A stretch of 64,000 bases of DNA from a bacterium (GTDB lineage: Bacteria; Babelota; Babeliae; Babelales; GCA-2401785). Shown piece by piece: positions 46,768 to 57,223 of the stretch (positions within the stretch are counted from its first letter, which is position 1; each line of letters starts with the position of its first letter). The DNA lies in assembly GCA_023249975.1 (NCBI GenBank), contig JAHFBP010000007.1:1-64000 (forward strand), written 5' to 3'. The position numbers and the translations under genes were made by a program. The notes under the pieces are model-generated. The model was given only the letters and a program-made list of their open reading frames with translations. It had not been told where the DNA came from and searched no databases.

Positions 46768-47376
46768 AATATGCATAAAATCGCCCTTGGACTTGTCCTT
46801 GTATTTTTAAACGTTAATCTGCCCGCAGCACCAAAACGATCATTACTGGAAGCTGAGAACTCCCCAGAAAAATATACTAAATTCGTACCGACTCAAAAAA
46901 GTTCTGTTGGAAATGCGACTTTTGAAAAACCACTGAATTGGCAAGATGATGAAAAAGCCAAAGCTATAATTACAGAATTTAAACAACAATTACGTTTTAT
47001 TTTTGAAGCAGCTCAACCACAAAGAAACCTAACTCTCAATCAAGATATCTTCAACGGTACTCCTGATGATTGTACTGAAGATATTTGTAATGTTTCCAAA
47101 ATAACCGAAGTACTTGAACACTTAAAAGACCAAGCAAAAGCTGTTATTACACAGACTCATCCTTTTTTACAAATTCACGAACACAATTTGCCTTCAATTT
47201 GGTATCAAATTAACAAAGACTGCAATCAGCTTATGACTATAGTTTCAGGATTAATTATTCTTGATACTGAAGAACAACGCGTGATCTGCTCATCACTTTG
47301 GACTATTTACAAATCAACTTACAATCTCACTCTGGAATATTCACAGCTCCCTGGCGCACACAGCTACAAAATTTGA
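46765..47376 (+). CDS. Secreted protein of unknown function (203 aa)
   Basis: AGGA lies nine bases before the ATG. MNMHKIALGLVLVFLNVNLPAA is a signal peptide, and the mature chain is helical with four cysteines, two of them in DDCTEDIC. It heads a series of four closely spaced plus-strand secreted genes. Its sequence is not obviously related to the next three. No family is recognised. Confidence 0.65.
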   Translation: MNMHKIALGLVLVFLNVNLPAAPKRSLLEAENSPEKYTKFVPTQKSSVGNATFEKPLNWQDDEKAKAIITEFKQQLRFIFEAAQPQRNLTLNQDIFNGTPDDCTEDICNVSKITEVLEHLKDQAKAVITQTHPFLQIHEHNLPSIWYQINKDCNQLMTIVSGLIILDTEEQRVICSSLWTIYKSTYNLTLEYSQLPGAHSYKI

Positions 47377-47384
47377 AAGTTATC

Positions 47385-48053
47385 ATGAAATTAAGAATTA
47401 TTACGGCATTGCTCACGTTATCACTCATTTCAACCCCAGCTTTTTGTCCACCCAAAAGTACATCACCCAAAAGCCCTCTAGAGCGCGTTAAAACTCAAGA
47501 TACGGACATCTGGAAGTCATCCTTATCAAAACGGCCACCAACACCTATAAAATTGACTGCAATACCTCCAAAAGCAATTCCTGCGCCAAAGCCACAGCCT
47601 AAATCTGTTACATTTAATAACACTGTAACCGTTGTGCACCAGCGAACACCCGTTATACAACCAGAAGATACACCAAGCTCTTCTCTTGATGTGCTTTTTT
47701 CTCGTATGCAATTTAAACAAGCACAAGACGCCTTAGAGCCCTTTGAAGCCGACATATTACCGCTGTTTGAAGGATACGCCACAGAATGGAATGCACGCAA
47801 AACTTCTGACTGTGATTTAACGCGTCGCCTTATCAGCAATAGAAGCCTCTATCAACTAAAAATGCTTTGTCACAAACACAAGATCGACCAAGAATCTGCA
47901 GAATTCATCGTCTTGCAAACACATGCTGCTCTTGTGGCCCTTTTGACTGATGTCATCAGACAAGACTTTTTTATAGACATACAGATATGTGCCTTAGAAT
48001 TTGCACAAAAAATACATGCTGCATCTCTTGCCAACCATGAAATTGCAAAATAA
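47385..48053 (+). CDS. Secreted protein, member 1 of a local three-gene family (222 aa)
   Basis: The start at 47385 gives MKLRIITALLTLSLISTPAF, a signal peptide ending just before CPPKS. A Pro/Lys-rich linker (PTPIKLTAIPPKAIPAPKPQ) leads to a helical domain. Shared features with the two genes downstream are PLERVKTQ near the N-terminus, a D-x-L-x-L-F-x-x-Y/H-x-x-x-W core (here ILPLFEGYATEW), and an IxxxALEFxxxIxxxS segment near the end. Function unknown; probably a tandemly duplicated secreted factor. Confidence 0.65.
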   Translation: MKLRIITALLTLSLISTPAFCPPKSTSPKSPLERVKTQDTDIWKSSLSKRPPTPIKLTAIPPKAIPAPKPQPKSVTFNNTVTVVHQRTPVIQPEDTPSSSLDVLFSRMQFKQAQDALEPFEADILPLFEGYATEWNARKTSDCDLTRRLISNRSLYQLKMLCHKHKIDQESAEFIVLQTHAALVALLTDVIRQDFFIDIQICALEFAQKIHAASLANHEIAK

Positions 48054-48058
48054 TTGTA

Positions 48059-48604
48059 ATGAAAAAAATAACTGCCATATTAATTGCAACATTGGGCGCA
48101 ATGCAGAGTTTAGCATTGTGCCCCCCAAAAAAAGACTCGGGACATAAAAAAAGTTTTCGCGCATCAATCAACAACAACCGACGCATTGCTAATGAAGTCC
48201 TTAAATGCTCTGCTGCCTGCCTGACAACACTTAATCCTAGTGAATACTCTTCAAGCACATTTAATGATGAAGTTCTGACACTTTTTAATACATATGAAGG
48301 ATTGTGGTTCGGGTGCAACAAAGAAAATCTCACAGAGATCGAGCAACAATCTCTCTTTGATCTCAATAAAATTTGTAACAATTACAAATTCCAGCTTAAT
48401 CTTGATCAAGAAGTGATTGATACCGTCATTCCACGGACTTATCTGGAAATTGTCGATATATTTACACATCATAGAAAAGAATCACGCGAAAGTTTTGCAT
48501 CTCACCTGCGAATCTGTGCTTTTAACTTTATCTTAAATATACTTTCGACCAAGCCTGCTCAAAGCCCTCGCAAAGCCTCCCCTCGATCCATCGTTTCGGA
48601 TTAA
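48059..48604 (+). CDS. Secreted protein, member 2 of the local family (181 aa)
   Basis: The signal peptide MKKITAILIATLGAMQSLA is followed by LCPPKK, very like the CPPK start of its neighbour. The core LTLFNTYEGLWFGC and the end LRICAFNFILNILST match the family pattern. It starts five bases after the preceding stop. The proline linker of member 1 is replaced by a short basic stretch. Function unknown. Confidence 0.65.
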   Translation: MKKITAILIATLGAMQSLALCPPKKDSGHKKSFRASINNNRRIANEVLKCSAACLTTLNPSEYSSSTFNDEVLTLFNTYEGLWFGCNKENLTEIEQQSLFDLNKICNNYKFQLNLDQEVIDTVIPRTYLEIVDIFTHHRKESRESFASHLRICAFNFILNILSTKPAQSPRKASPRSIVSD

Positions 48605-48678
48605 GTGAACACCGCAACACATGCTGGATAGAATAGTATGCATATTCAGAGCGTTGCATAGAGCTGTGAATAACTTGT

Positions 48679-48684
48679 TATAAT
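48679..48684 (+). promoter_or_regulatory. Candidate -10 box for the 48719 gene
   Basis: A perfect TATAAT lies 35 bases before the ATG. A TTGCAT at 48654-48659 could be the -35, though the 19-base spacer is longer than the usual 17. GGGAGGA then serves as ribosome-binding site. Confidence 0.45.
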
Positions 48685-48718
48685 ACTTAAAAATATCGCT
48701 ATCACGGGAGGAAGTTTT

Positions 48719-49426
48719 ATGTTCATAAAACTTGTGATAACAAAAACGACATTATTAATATTAGCTCTCTGCCTTATTCAAAACTCAGTATTGTCTATGG
48801 AAAGGGAAGAAACCCCTAAGCATCCAGCCCTTGAACGCGTTAAACAAACAGGCTTTGATGCTCAATCACCCCGCAGAAGCCGCCGTCCATCAGCTCTTAT
48901 TGGCTTGGAGGACTTACGCGAAATCCTGGATTCGCCTAAAGCGCCTCGATCATGTGATTCGCATCAATCATTTGATGAAATAATCGAAACGCTCACCTTC
49001 AGGGATGGTGCTGAAATCGCAATTTCACCAACAGCTGCCCAACTTTTTTCGTTTGACACATTTTATACTCAAATTTTAGAATTATTTGAACGGCATGAAA
49101 AATCATGGATTGAATGTCCTGATCGTGAATTTACTCCATTCATTATTGAAACACACAGGGAAATTAACAAAGTCTACCAAAACCATGTACGCCTGCTTCT
49201 TGTTGAACAAACAATTATTGATAATTTAATCATGAAGTCACAGGAAGACCTTATTCGCGAGATAGCAACAGGGAAAATGAAAGATTTCTCATCCATTATC
49301 CGTGCAAGCGCCCTCGAATTAATGGTTAACATATTACTGAGTTCACCAAATAAAGACTGCCATGAGCTTCTTGCGCGCACAACTCAAGAGCTACGTGATA
49401 TCGTCAACTCAGATCCACAGAGCTAA
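48719..49426 (+). CDS. Secreted protein, member 3 of the local family (235 aa)
   Basis: A strong GGGAGGA precedes the ATG. The leader (FIKLVITKTTLLILALCLIQ) ends near LSM. ALERVKQTG followed by a basic RRSRRPS stretch corresponds to PLERVKTQ of member 1, and ILELFERHEKSWIECPD and IRASALELMVNILLSSP match the family core and end. It has its own promoter-like sequence. Function unknown. Confidence 0.65.
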   Translation: MFIKLVITKTTLLILALCLIQNSVLSMEREETPKHPALERVKQTGFDAQSPRRSRRPSALIGLEDLREILDSPKAPRSCDSHQSFDEIIETLTFRDGAEIAISPTAAQLFSFDTFYTQILELFERHEKSWIECPDREFTPFIIETHREINKVYQNHVRLLLVEQTIIDNLIMKSQEDLIREIATGKMKDFSSIIRASALELMVNILLSSPNKDCHELLARTTQELRDIVNSDPQS

Positions 49427-49505
49427 CAAGATCATCGCTTTATTAATAAACTTTATATAACATAGGCCTCACTTGAAGAGTTAATCTTTCTTCAGGAGAG
49501 GCCTC

Positions 49506-50618
49506 ATGACTTTACGTCGACTGTTTTATGGCATTTTTTTATGCGCTGCCCCTGCAATAATCAACACAGGAGCTTCATTTTCTAAACTCAAATCATTATC
49601 AGGGTACCTCCCCGGAACCACAAAAGAACTCATTGAAATGGATGATTTGGGCATCAAGCTCATCAAAAAAATCCATGATCAAAAAACCTTGATTGATCTT
49701 TTGCCGATCATAGGCGGATGTGCATCTTTACAAAGTATTAACCTGGACCATCAAGGTCTTGTGCCCAAAGATTTGGACCTTTTTGATCATCTTCCGGAGT
49801 CACTGCAGCTGGACGAACTCAGTGTAAAAGATAACAATGTTGGCTCTCATGGCTCACAACACCTCATGGAAATTGCACAACGACACCAAATTACACACCT
49901 CAACTTGTGGAACACAGGCCTTGAACCTCGAAATATAGAAATTATCTCTCAAATGCTACCCAATAGCCCCATAAGGCACTTGAACTTGGGGGCCAACCCA
50001 CTTACTCAAGAAAGCGCCCGCTCTCTTGCTCAGGCCTTCTCAGGCTCCCCCAAGTTAGAATCCTTGAATTTAGCTGAGAACTTATTTGATCAAAATGTTT
50101 TTGAAATCATTATAAGGGCTTTGCCCTCAAGCAATCTTGCATACCTCAACCTGGCCAGCAATGAGATTAACGCTTCACGCATTGAGCTTCTAACTATAAT
50201 TCTGCCTCAAACCAAGATAAAAAGTCTCGTTCTTGATTACAACCCACTAGGCAGCAAAGGCATGGAAAAGCTTGCGGCTCAGTTGCCTAAAACCCACATT
50301 GAAGTACTCAGCCTTGCCGATACAAAACCCGAATCTATGGGCTTGCTAGCACTAACGCGAAAGTTAAATGAATCAAAAATTACTGAGCTCATCTTGAGAG
50401 AAAACACTTTCGGTCATGGAAGCAGCAGTCTTTATCGTGATGATGCCATCATTTTTCTCAACAAAACACTTGAATGCGCAGATCACAAGATCAAAACATT
50501 GGATATATCAAGCGTACCCATGGGAATAGGTGCATGCAATCACCTCAAACAAATCTGCCGTTTTCAAAAAATTGACCTCACTATTACAACCCCAGAACTG
50601 GGATATTCTAGGGGCTAA
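49506..50618 (+). CDS. Secreted ribonuclease-inhibitor-type LRR protein (370 aa)
   Basis: CAGGAG lies upstream of the ATG. The leader MTLRRLFYGIFLCAAPAIIN is a signal peptide. From about residue 70 to 350 the chain is built of 28-30-residue LRR units of the RNI type, for example IRHLNLGANPLTQESARSLA, LAYLNLASNEINASRIELLT and IEVLSLADTKPESMGLLALT. RNI-type LRRs are characteristic of eukaryotic proteins and of effectors of intracellular bacteria. The gene converges on 50608 with an 11-base overlap. The binding partner is unknown. Confidence 0.8.
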   Translation: MTLRRLFYGIFLCAAPAIINTGASFSKLKSLSGYLPGTTKELIEMDDLGIKLIKKIHDQKTLIDLLPIIGGCASLQSINLDHQGLVPKDLDLFDHLPESLQLDELSVKDNNVGSHGSQHLMEIAQRHQITHLNLWNTGLEPRNIEIISQMLPNSPIRHLNLGANPLTQESARSLAQAFSGSPKLESLNLAENLFDQNVFEIIIRALPSSNLAYLNLASNEINASRIELLTIILPQTKIKSLVLDYNPLGSKGMEKLAAQLPKTHIEVLSLADTKPESMGLLALTRKLNESKITELILRENTFGHGSSSLYRDDAIIFLNKTLECADHKIKTLDISSVPMGIGACNHLKQICRFQKIDLTITTPELGYSRG

Positions 50619-50958
50619 AAAGCCCATCATTCTTGCGAACAAAATAATAATCATCTTCAGGATCAATACCATCTAAAATTTCGCCTAGCAGCTCTTGTGC
50701 AATACGCAAAGCTTCTTCTCGTTCATTATCGCGCAATACACGCTCTGTCAGCGCCAAGCGCTCAAATGACCCAACTGATCCAAAGGGAAGTTCAAAATAT
50801 TTTTGGGGAACCAATCCAAATTTGCGTAATTTAAGATACAGGGGAAGAGAATTATCCCCCATGATATCAATGCTTTCCTTGCCGGCGGATAATGAGTTAC
50901 TCAAAAACAACATGAACGCTATCAATAGACCAAACAACCTCATTTCTCGACTGTTCAT
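50608..50958 (-). CDS. Small secreted protein of unknown function (116 aa)
   Basis: AAAGGG seven bases before the ATG at 50958 supports the start, giving MNSREMRLFGLLIAFMLFLS, a signal peptide. The mature chain of about 90 residues is acidic towards the end (EILDGIDPEDDYYF). Its last 11 bases overlap the end of the RNI-LRR gene on the other strand. No family is recognised. Confidence 0.6.
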   Translation of the reverse strand: MNSREMRLFGLLIAFMLFLSNSLSAGKESIDIMGDNSLPLYLKLRKFGLVPQKYFELPFGSVGSFERLALTERVLRDNEREEALRIAQELLGEILDGIDPEDDYYFVRKNDGLFSP

Positions 50959-51107
50959 CGTAAAGCCCTTTTCTCATTCTCAAATAACAAACATTGACCA
51001 CGTAACCAATATCAGGATCACTACTGACCATGAACAGCTCCCCTTAAAAAGGAATGTATCGGAATAGTTTTGGTATCCATCTTTGAAAATTTCTAAAAAT
51101 AAGGCAA

Positions 51108-51143
51108 CAAAAAAGGCCCTGAGTTTTCCCAGAGCCTTTTTTG
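51108..51143 (-). terminator. Intrinsic terminator of rpsI
   Basis: AAAAAAGGC-CTG and CAG-GCCTTTTTT pair around a short loop, with a T run on the minus strand after the stem. The A/T symmetry suggests it may work in both directions. Confidence 0.8.
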
Positions 51144-51172
51144 TAATTCTTTGATAAAGCAGAAAAATAATT

Positions 51173-51565
51173 TTAACGCTTTACGAATTGGAACTTAGCA
51201 CGAGCACCCTTTTGACCAGGCTTTTTACGCTCTTTGATGCGAGCATCAACGGTCAAAAGACCGTGTTCGCGCAATGATTTACGCAAATTTTCGTCAGAAG
51301 CTAGCATTGCTCGAGAAATCCCAAGCTTGGCTGCATCTGCCTGTCCGCTCAATCCACCACCACGAACATTGACTGTAATGTCAAAATCAGCTTTTTTATC
51401 AAGCAAGTTCAACGGTAATTCTACCGCAAGACGCATAGAATCTGTGCTGAAATATTTTTTGTAATCTTTGCCGTTGACAAGGATTGAACCCTCGCCAGCA
51501 ACGATTCCAACACGAGCTACTGAGCTTTTACGACGTCCTGTTCCACAAAATCTTTGTACTGCCAT
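51173..51565 (-). CDS. rpsI: 30S ribosomal protein S9 (130 aa)
   Basis: The start at 51565 (MAVQRFCGTGRRKSSVARVG) has GGAG upstream and fits the family; the frame extends five codons further. The C-terminus KERKKPGQKGARAKFQFVKR, whose last residues reach the ribosomal P site, is complete. The gene is normally preceded by rplM (L13), but here upstream lie only palindromic sequence and a tRNA gene. Confidence 0.97.
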   Translation of the reverse strand: MAVQRFCGTGRRKSSVARVGIVAGEGSILVNGKDYKKYFSTDSMRLAVELPLNLLDKKADFDITVNVRGGGLSGQADAAKLGISRAMLASDENLRKSLREHGLLTVDARIKERKKPGQKGARAKFQFVKR

Positions 51566-51714
51566 GCAGACTCCACTCACAACTAAAATTGGCTATAGTG
51601 CCGATATTAACAAGTAATATATGACCATCGCTAAGATTTTACCGCGTTTTTTACGTTTAAGCAAAATATGCAGATGATATTGTAAAAACTTTGATTTTTT
51701 AACCTTTTTTCGTC

Positions 51715-51743
51715 AAAAAACAATGTCCAGGCTTCGCCGGACA
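51715..51743 (-). terminator. Probable terminator of the tRNA-Thr transcript
   Basis: On the minus strand TGTCC-GGC-GAA-GCC-T-GGACA forms a compact hairpin followed by TTGTTTTTT. The flanking 51744-51803 holds two more small palindromes, CTGGCGCAGCCAG and GTCCTAGTGGAC. Confidence 0.65.
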
Positions 51744-51803
51744 GTCTTGATTATTCAGTTCTTTTTACTGGCTGCGCCAGGCGTAGTCCACTAGGACGAA
51801 GAC

Positions 51804-51878
51804 TGGAGCCGATGATCAGAGTCGAACTGACGACCTACTGATTACGAATCAGGTGCTCTACCACTGAGCTACATCGGC
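51804..51878 (-). tRNA. tRNA-Thr (anticodon CGU)
   Basis: All four arms can be drawn: acceptor GCCGATG/CATCGGC, D-arm GCTC/GAGC, anticodon loop TTCGTAA with CGT, and T-arm GTCAG/CTGAT with TTCGACT. The 3' CCA is encoded. The anticodon stem has a C-U mismatch at its first pair (27-43) and the discriminator base is U. Confidence 0.93.
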
Positions 51879-51925
51879 GCGACCAAAGTTGCATATATTT
51901 CAAAAAAGCCACGCATTGGCAATGC

Positions 51926-52267
51926 CTAGCGTTCGGCAGATTCCTGGCAACTGATGCAACGCGCAGCATAAGGACAAACCTCAAGCCTACGAGCAGAAAT
52001 GGGCGTCTCGCAATCTACGCAGATACCATATTCACCCTTGTCGATACGAGCAAGAGCGTCATCAACAAGCTTGAGCTCATCAAGTTCAGTCAATTGGAGC
52101 GAGCTTTGGAGTTTTTCCATAAATAAGGCTTGTGCCTCATCACCCGTATCCTGAACTTCCTTCATGGCCTTATCTTTTGGCTGCGCTGCGGTCTGAACCG
52201 ACAGGGCCATCTTTTTCTCGAGTAAGACTTGTCGAGCCTTTTCGAGAAATTCTTTTCGCTCTTTCAC
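51926..52267 (-). CDS. DksA/TraR-type zinc-finger protein (113 aa)
   Basis: GGGGAG seven bases before a GTG at 52267 sets the start within the end of tadA. The N-terminal helices form a coiled coil, DGIDKGEYGICVDC-like sequence follows (here ARIDKGEYGICVDC), and the four-cysteine zinc finger is CVDC...CISC, with the family's RLEVCPYAARC in between. Members bind the RNA polymerase secondary channel and tune stringent control. At 113 residues it is shorter than E. coli DksA and nearer to the short DksA/TraR group. It overlaps tadA by 98 bases. Confidence 0.85.
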   Translation of the reverse strand: MKERKEFLEKARQVLLEKKMALSVQTAAQPKDKAMKEVQDTGDEAQALFMEKLQSSLQLTELDELKLVDDALARIDKGEYGICVDCETPISARRLEVCPYAARCISCQESAER

Positions 52268-52733
52268 GGTTATTCTCCCCACGAGCACGTTCAAAAAACC
52301 TTTTCATCATACCAATACTCTCGTCAGCTTTCAAGCCTTTGAGCACGATTACCTGCTTCCAATGGGTATCAAGAATCATTGATTCTAGGATATTTATGCA
52401 CCCAAACTGGGGTGAGGGTGCCGCATAACAGATTCCTTTGATCCGACTCAGGCCGATCAAGCCCAAACACATAAAGCATGGCTCAAGAGTAATATAGAGC
52501 CAACAATCGTCCAGGCGCCACCCTTCGGTTTTCTTACAAGCCTTTGAAATGGCTTGAACTTCAGCATGGCCAGTCTGACATCCTAGTTTTTCGATGACAT
52601 TATGCCCCTTGCCCAGCACAATCCCCTCAGGGTTGACTACTACGGCACCAATGGGCACCTCGCCTTTGGCTAAAGCCTTGCCCGCTTCTTGTAAGGCAAG
52701 ATCCATATAAACTTCGTGATCTACTATTTGCAT
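52170..52733 (-). CDS. tadA: tRNA-specific adenosine deaminase (187 aa)
   Basis: This cytosolic enzyme converts adenosine-34 of tRNA-Arg to inosine. The zinc site HAE (in TGHAEVQAI) and PCxxC (TLEPCFMC), with the GEVPIGAVVV opening, identify the family. The start at 52733 (MQIVDHEVYMDLALQEAGKA) fits; the frame continues 19 codons upstream through a palindrome. The last 40 residues (from about GENNRERAKRISRKG) are basic, unusual for the family, and overlap the DksA-like gene in another frame. Confidence 0.92.
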   Translation of the reverse strand: MQIVDHEVYMDLALQEAGKALAKGEVPIGAVVVNPEGIVLGKGHNVIEKLGCQTGHAEVQAISKACKKTEGWRLDDCWLYITLEPCFMCLGLIGLSRIKGICYAAPSPQFGCINILESMILDTHWKQVIVLKGLKADESIGMMKRFFERARGENNRERAKRISRKGSTSLTREKDGPVGSDRSAAKR

Positions 52734-52745
52734 CTTTAATCTTTC

Positions 52746-52798
52746 CACCCTTCGATACATCCGTCTTTGCAAAAAGGCTGCTCCGGACACTCAGGGCA
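52746..52798. repeat. Palindromic element upstream of tadA
   Basis: CCCT pairs with AGGG and TCCG with CGGA. The flanks CCCTTCGAT and CTCAGGG are the two halves of the CTGAG...TCGAA type palindrome seen in murG, with an insert between. It lies in the 334-base tadA-gyrB gap, which otherwise holds only a second palindrome and AT-rich sequence. Confidence 0.55.
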
Positions 52799-52924
52799 TG
52801 CGGAGTGTGGGTGATTCTAGTTATAGTTTATACTTTTTGAATAAATACAAAAAATATTTTTCTCACGCTCCAACCTTCGCACATCCTGACAAATTAATAA
52901 CTAAAGCACTAATCTATCCCGAGC

Positions 52925-52965
52925 ATCCTGAGTGATTTTTCGGAAGAAAAATAGTGTCGAAGGAT
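52925..52965. repeat. Palindromic element upstream of gyrB
   Basis: ATCCTGAG...GTCGAAGGAT encloses an ATTTTTC-GGAA-GAAAAAT hairpin. The outer ends match the CCTGAG...TCGAAGG signature of the other palindromes. It lies 100 bases before the gyrB start. Confidence 0.6.
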
Positions 52966-53001
52966 TTTGCTATGAGAAACTATCACTGGTAGACTATATA
53001 G

Positions 53002-55473
<2,472 letters not shown>

Positions 55474-55515
55474 CAGACCTACTCAAAAAGAGAAGGTCTT
55501 TGGGGCAAATGTCCC

Positions 55516-55544
55516 TTGACAGCCTAAAAAGTGATTGTTAAAAT
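55516..55544 (+). promoter_or_regulatory. Consensus sigma-70-type promoter
   Basis: TTGACA (55516-55521), a 17-base spacer and TAAAAT (55539-55544) match the consensus closely. The predicted start, about 55551, falls at the left edge of the hairpin at 55547-55603. Confidence 0.6.
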
Positions 55545-55546
55545 TC

Positions 55547-55603
55547 AGCCCGCTGGATGTGTACTTCATATATTATATGAAACCGCATCTGGTGGGCTTT
55601 TTT
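55547..55603 (+). terminator. Long intrinsic terminator hairpin after gyrB
   Basis: AGCCCGCTGGATGTG pairs along 15 positions with CGCATCTGGTGGGCT (with wobbles), around an inner TTCATAT/ATATGAA stem, and is followed by TTTTTT. It may end gyrB transcripts, or form most of a short RNA from the promoter just upstream. Confidence 0.8.
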
Positions 55604-55651
55604 ATAAAGATCCCTAAAATGAATGGTATTTAAATACTATTCGCCCCCCCA

Positions 55652-55688
55652 ACCCTCCAACTTGCCCTAAGTTGGAGGGTGTTTTTTT
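55652..55688 (+). terminator. Second strong terminator in the gyrB-atpA gap
   Basis: ACCCTCCAACTT pairs perfectly with AAGTTGGAGGGT around a five-base loop, followed by GTTTTTTT. It protects atpA and gyrB from opposing transcription; a minus-strand T tract is not evident. Confidence 0.85.
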
Positions 55689-55723
55689 AGGGGCACAAAA
55701 TTCTTTTGGGGCTCGATTATTTT

Positions 55724-57223
55724 TTAATGAAATGCAAGACTGAACTTGCCTGCAATTTGAATCAACTCCCTGGTCATATCATCAGTAATATCCTGGGTAT
55801 TTTCGATAGCTTGATACACATGCTTGTGCATATCACGCACATAGAGCGCAAATTTTCTGATAAAATCTGCGACATCATCAATTTTAAATCGATCAATAAT
55901 TTTTTCACGATGCAAAAATAAAAAGAGCGATTGATCAACAAACGAAAACGTTTCATATCGATCTTGCTTGAGCATTTCAATAGCTCGCATGCCGCGATCA
56001 ATTCGGTCTTTACTGATGTGATCAAGCTCAGAGCCGAATTGTGCAAAAGCCAATAACTCTTCATATCGAGCAATTTCAAGCTTAAAGCCGCTCGACATTT
56101 TTTTAATAACCTTAGTCTGAGCAGCTGTTCCCACTCGAGAAACAGAAAGCCCAATGTTCACCGCAGGCCTAATTCCCTGGTTGAAGAGTCCAACATCAAG
56201 AATAATTTGACCATCGGTAATCGAAATTAAATTAGTCGGAATATATGACGAAATGTCATCGCCTTGCAAAAGCACCAGCGGAAGTGCGGTCAATGACCCG
56301 CCACCACGCTTTTCTGACAATTTGCACGCACGTTCAAGCAAACGCGAATGAATATAAAAAATGTCACCCGGATATGCTTCACGCCCTGGAGGCCTGCGCA
56401 ATAACAATGAAAGTTCACGATAAGCAATAGCGTGATTGGTCAAATTATCATAAACGATCAAAACATCCTTGCCCTGCTCCATAAAATATTCACCTATGGA
56501 ACAACCTGCATAAGGTGCAACAAATTGATCCAACGCAGAATCACTGGCATCAGCAGAGACTATAATAGTGTAATCAAGCGCTCCATGAGATTCAAAGGTG
56601 TCCAAAAGTCTGGCGGTATCTGATTGTTTTCGACCAATGGAAACGAAAATACAAATAACATCCCGCCCTTTTTGGTGCAAAATGGTGTCTACCGCGATAC
56701 TTGTTTTGCCCGTACTCATGTTGCCAACAATCAGCTCTCGCTGCCCTTTTCCAATCGGAATGAGGGCGTCAATCACCATAATCCCTGTCTCAAGAGACTC
56801 GCTAATTGAAGATCTGTCCGCAATTCCAGGAGCACTGCGCTCAACAGGCCACGCTTCGGTTGATATTATCTCACCGCGACCATCAAGCGGCTCTCCCGTT
56901 GCATTAATCACACGACCAAGAAGCCCATTTCCAACCGGAATGCTCAATGGCTTGCCGGTTCGTCGTGCAACTTCCTGCTCAATAACTGGCTTGAGACGGT
57001 CAAGTAAAATTACCGAAGCAAAATCTTCATCAAGGTCAAAAACTATTCCCTCATTGCCACCATCAAACATGATGCGCTCACCATAGGCAGCATTGAGCAA
57101 ACCGTAGACCAATGCCACTCCATCGGCAACTTTCATGACGATTCCGACTTCTTCGATTCCCTCGTGAGGAAGATCTTTGAATGACTCTTCAAGCAAACTC
57201 ACCATATTAAGTTCTTTGTTCAC
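55724..57223 (-). CDS. atpA: F1 ATP synthase alpha subunit (499 aa)
   Basis: The non-catalytic nucleotide-binding subunit of the F1 head. INATGEPLDGRG, the P-loop GNMSTGKTSIAVDTI (the family usually reads GDRQTGKT), SADASDS and ISITDGQIILDVGLFNQGIRPAVNIGLSVSRVG-type block (in part) are present. I take a GTG at 57223, overlapping the delta stop, with AAGGG upstream; an ATG at 57232 would leave no ribosome-binding gap. The operon ends here: gamma, beta and epsilon do not follow. Confidence 0.95.
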   Translation of the reverse strand: MNKELNMVSLLEESFKDLPHEGIEEVGIVMKVADGVALVYGLLNAAYGERIMFDGGNEGIVFDLDEDFASVILLDRLKPVIEQEVARRTGKPLSIPVGNGLLGRVINATGEPLDGRGEIISTEAWPVERSAPGIADRSSISESLETGIMVIDALIPIGKGQRELIVGNMSTGKTSIAVDTILHQKGRDVICIFVSIGRKQSDTARLLDTFESHGALDYTIIVSADASDSALDQFVAPYAGCSIGEYFMEQGKDVLIVYDNLTNHAIAYRELSLLLRRPPGREAYPGDIFYIHSRLLERACKLSEKRGGGSLTALPLVLLQGDDISSYIPTNLISITDGQIILDVGLFNQGIRPAVNIGLSVSRVGTAAQTKVIKKMSSGFKLEIARYEELLAFAQFGSELDHISKDRIDRGMRAIEMLKQDRYETFSFVDQSLFLFLHREKIIDRFKIDDVADFIRKFALYVRDMHKHVYQAIENTQDITDDMTRELIQIAGKFSLAFH

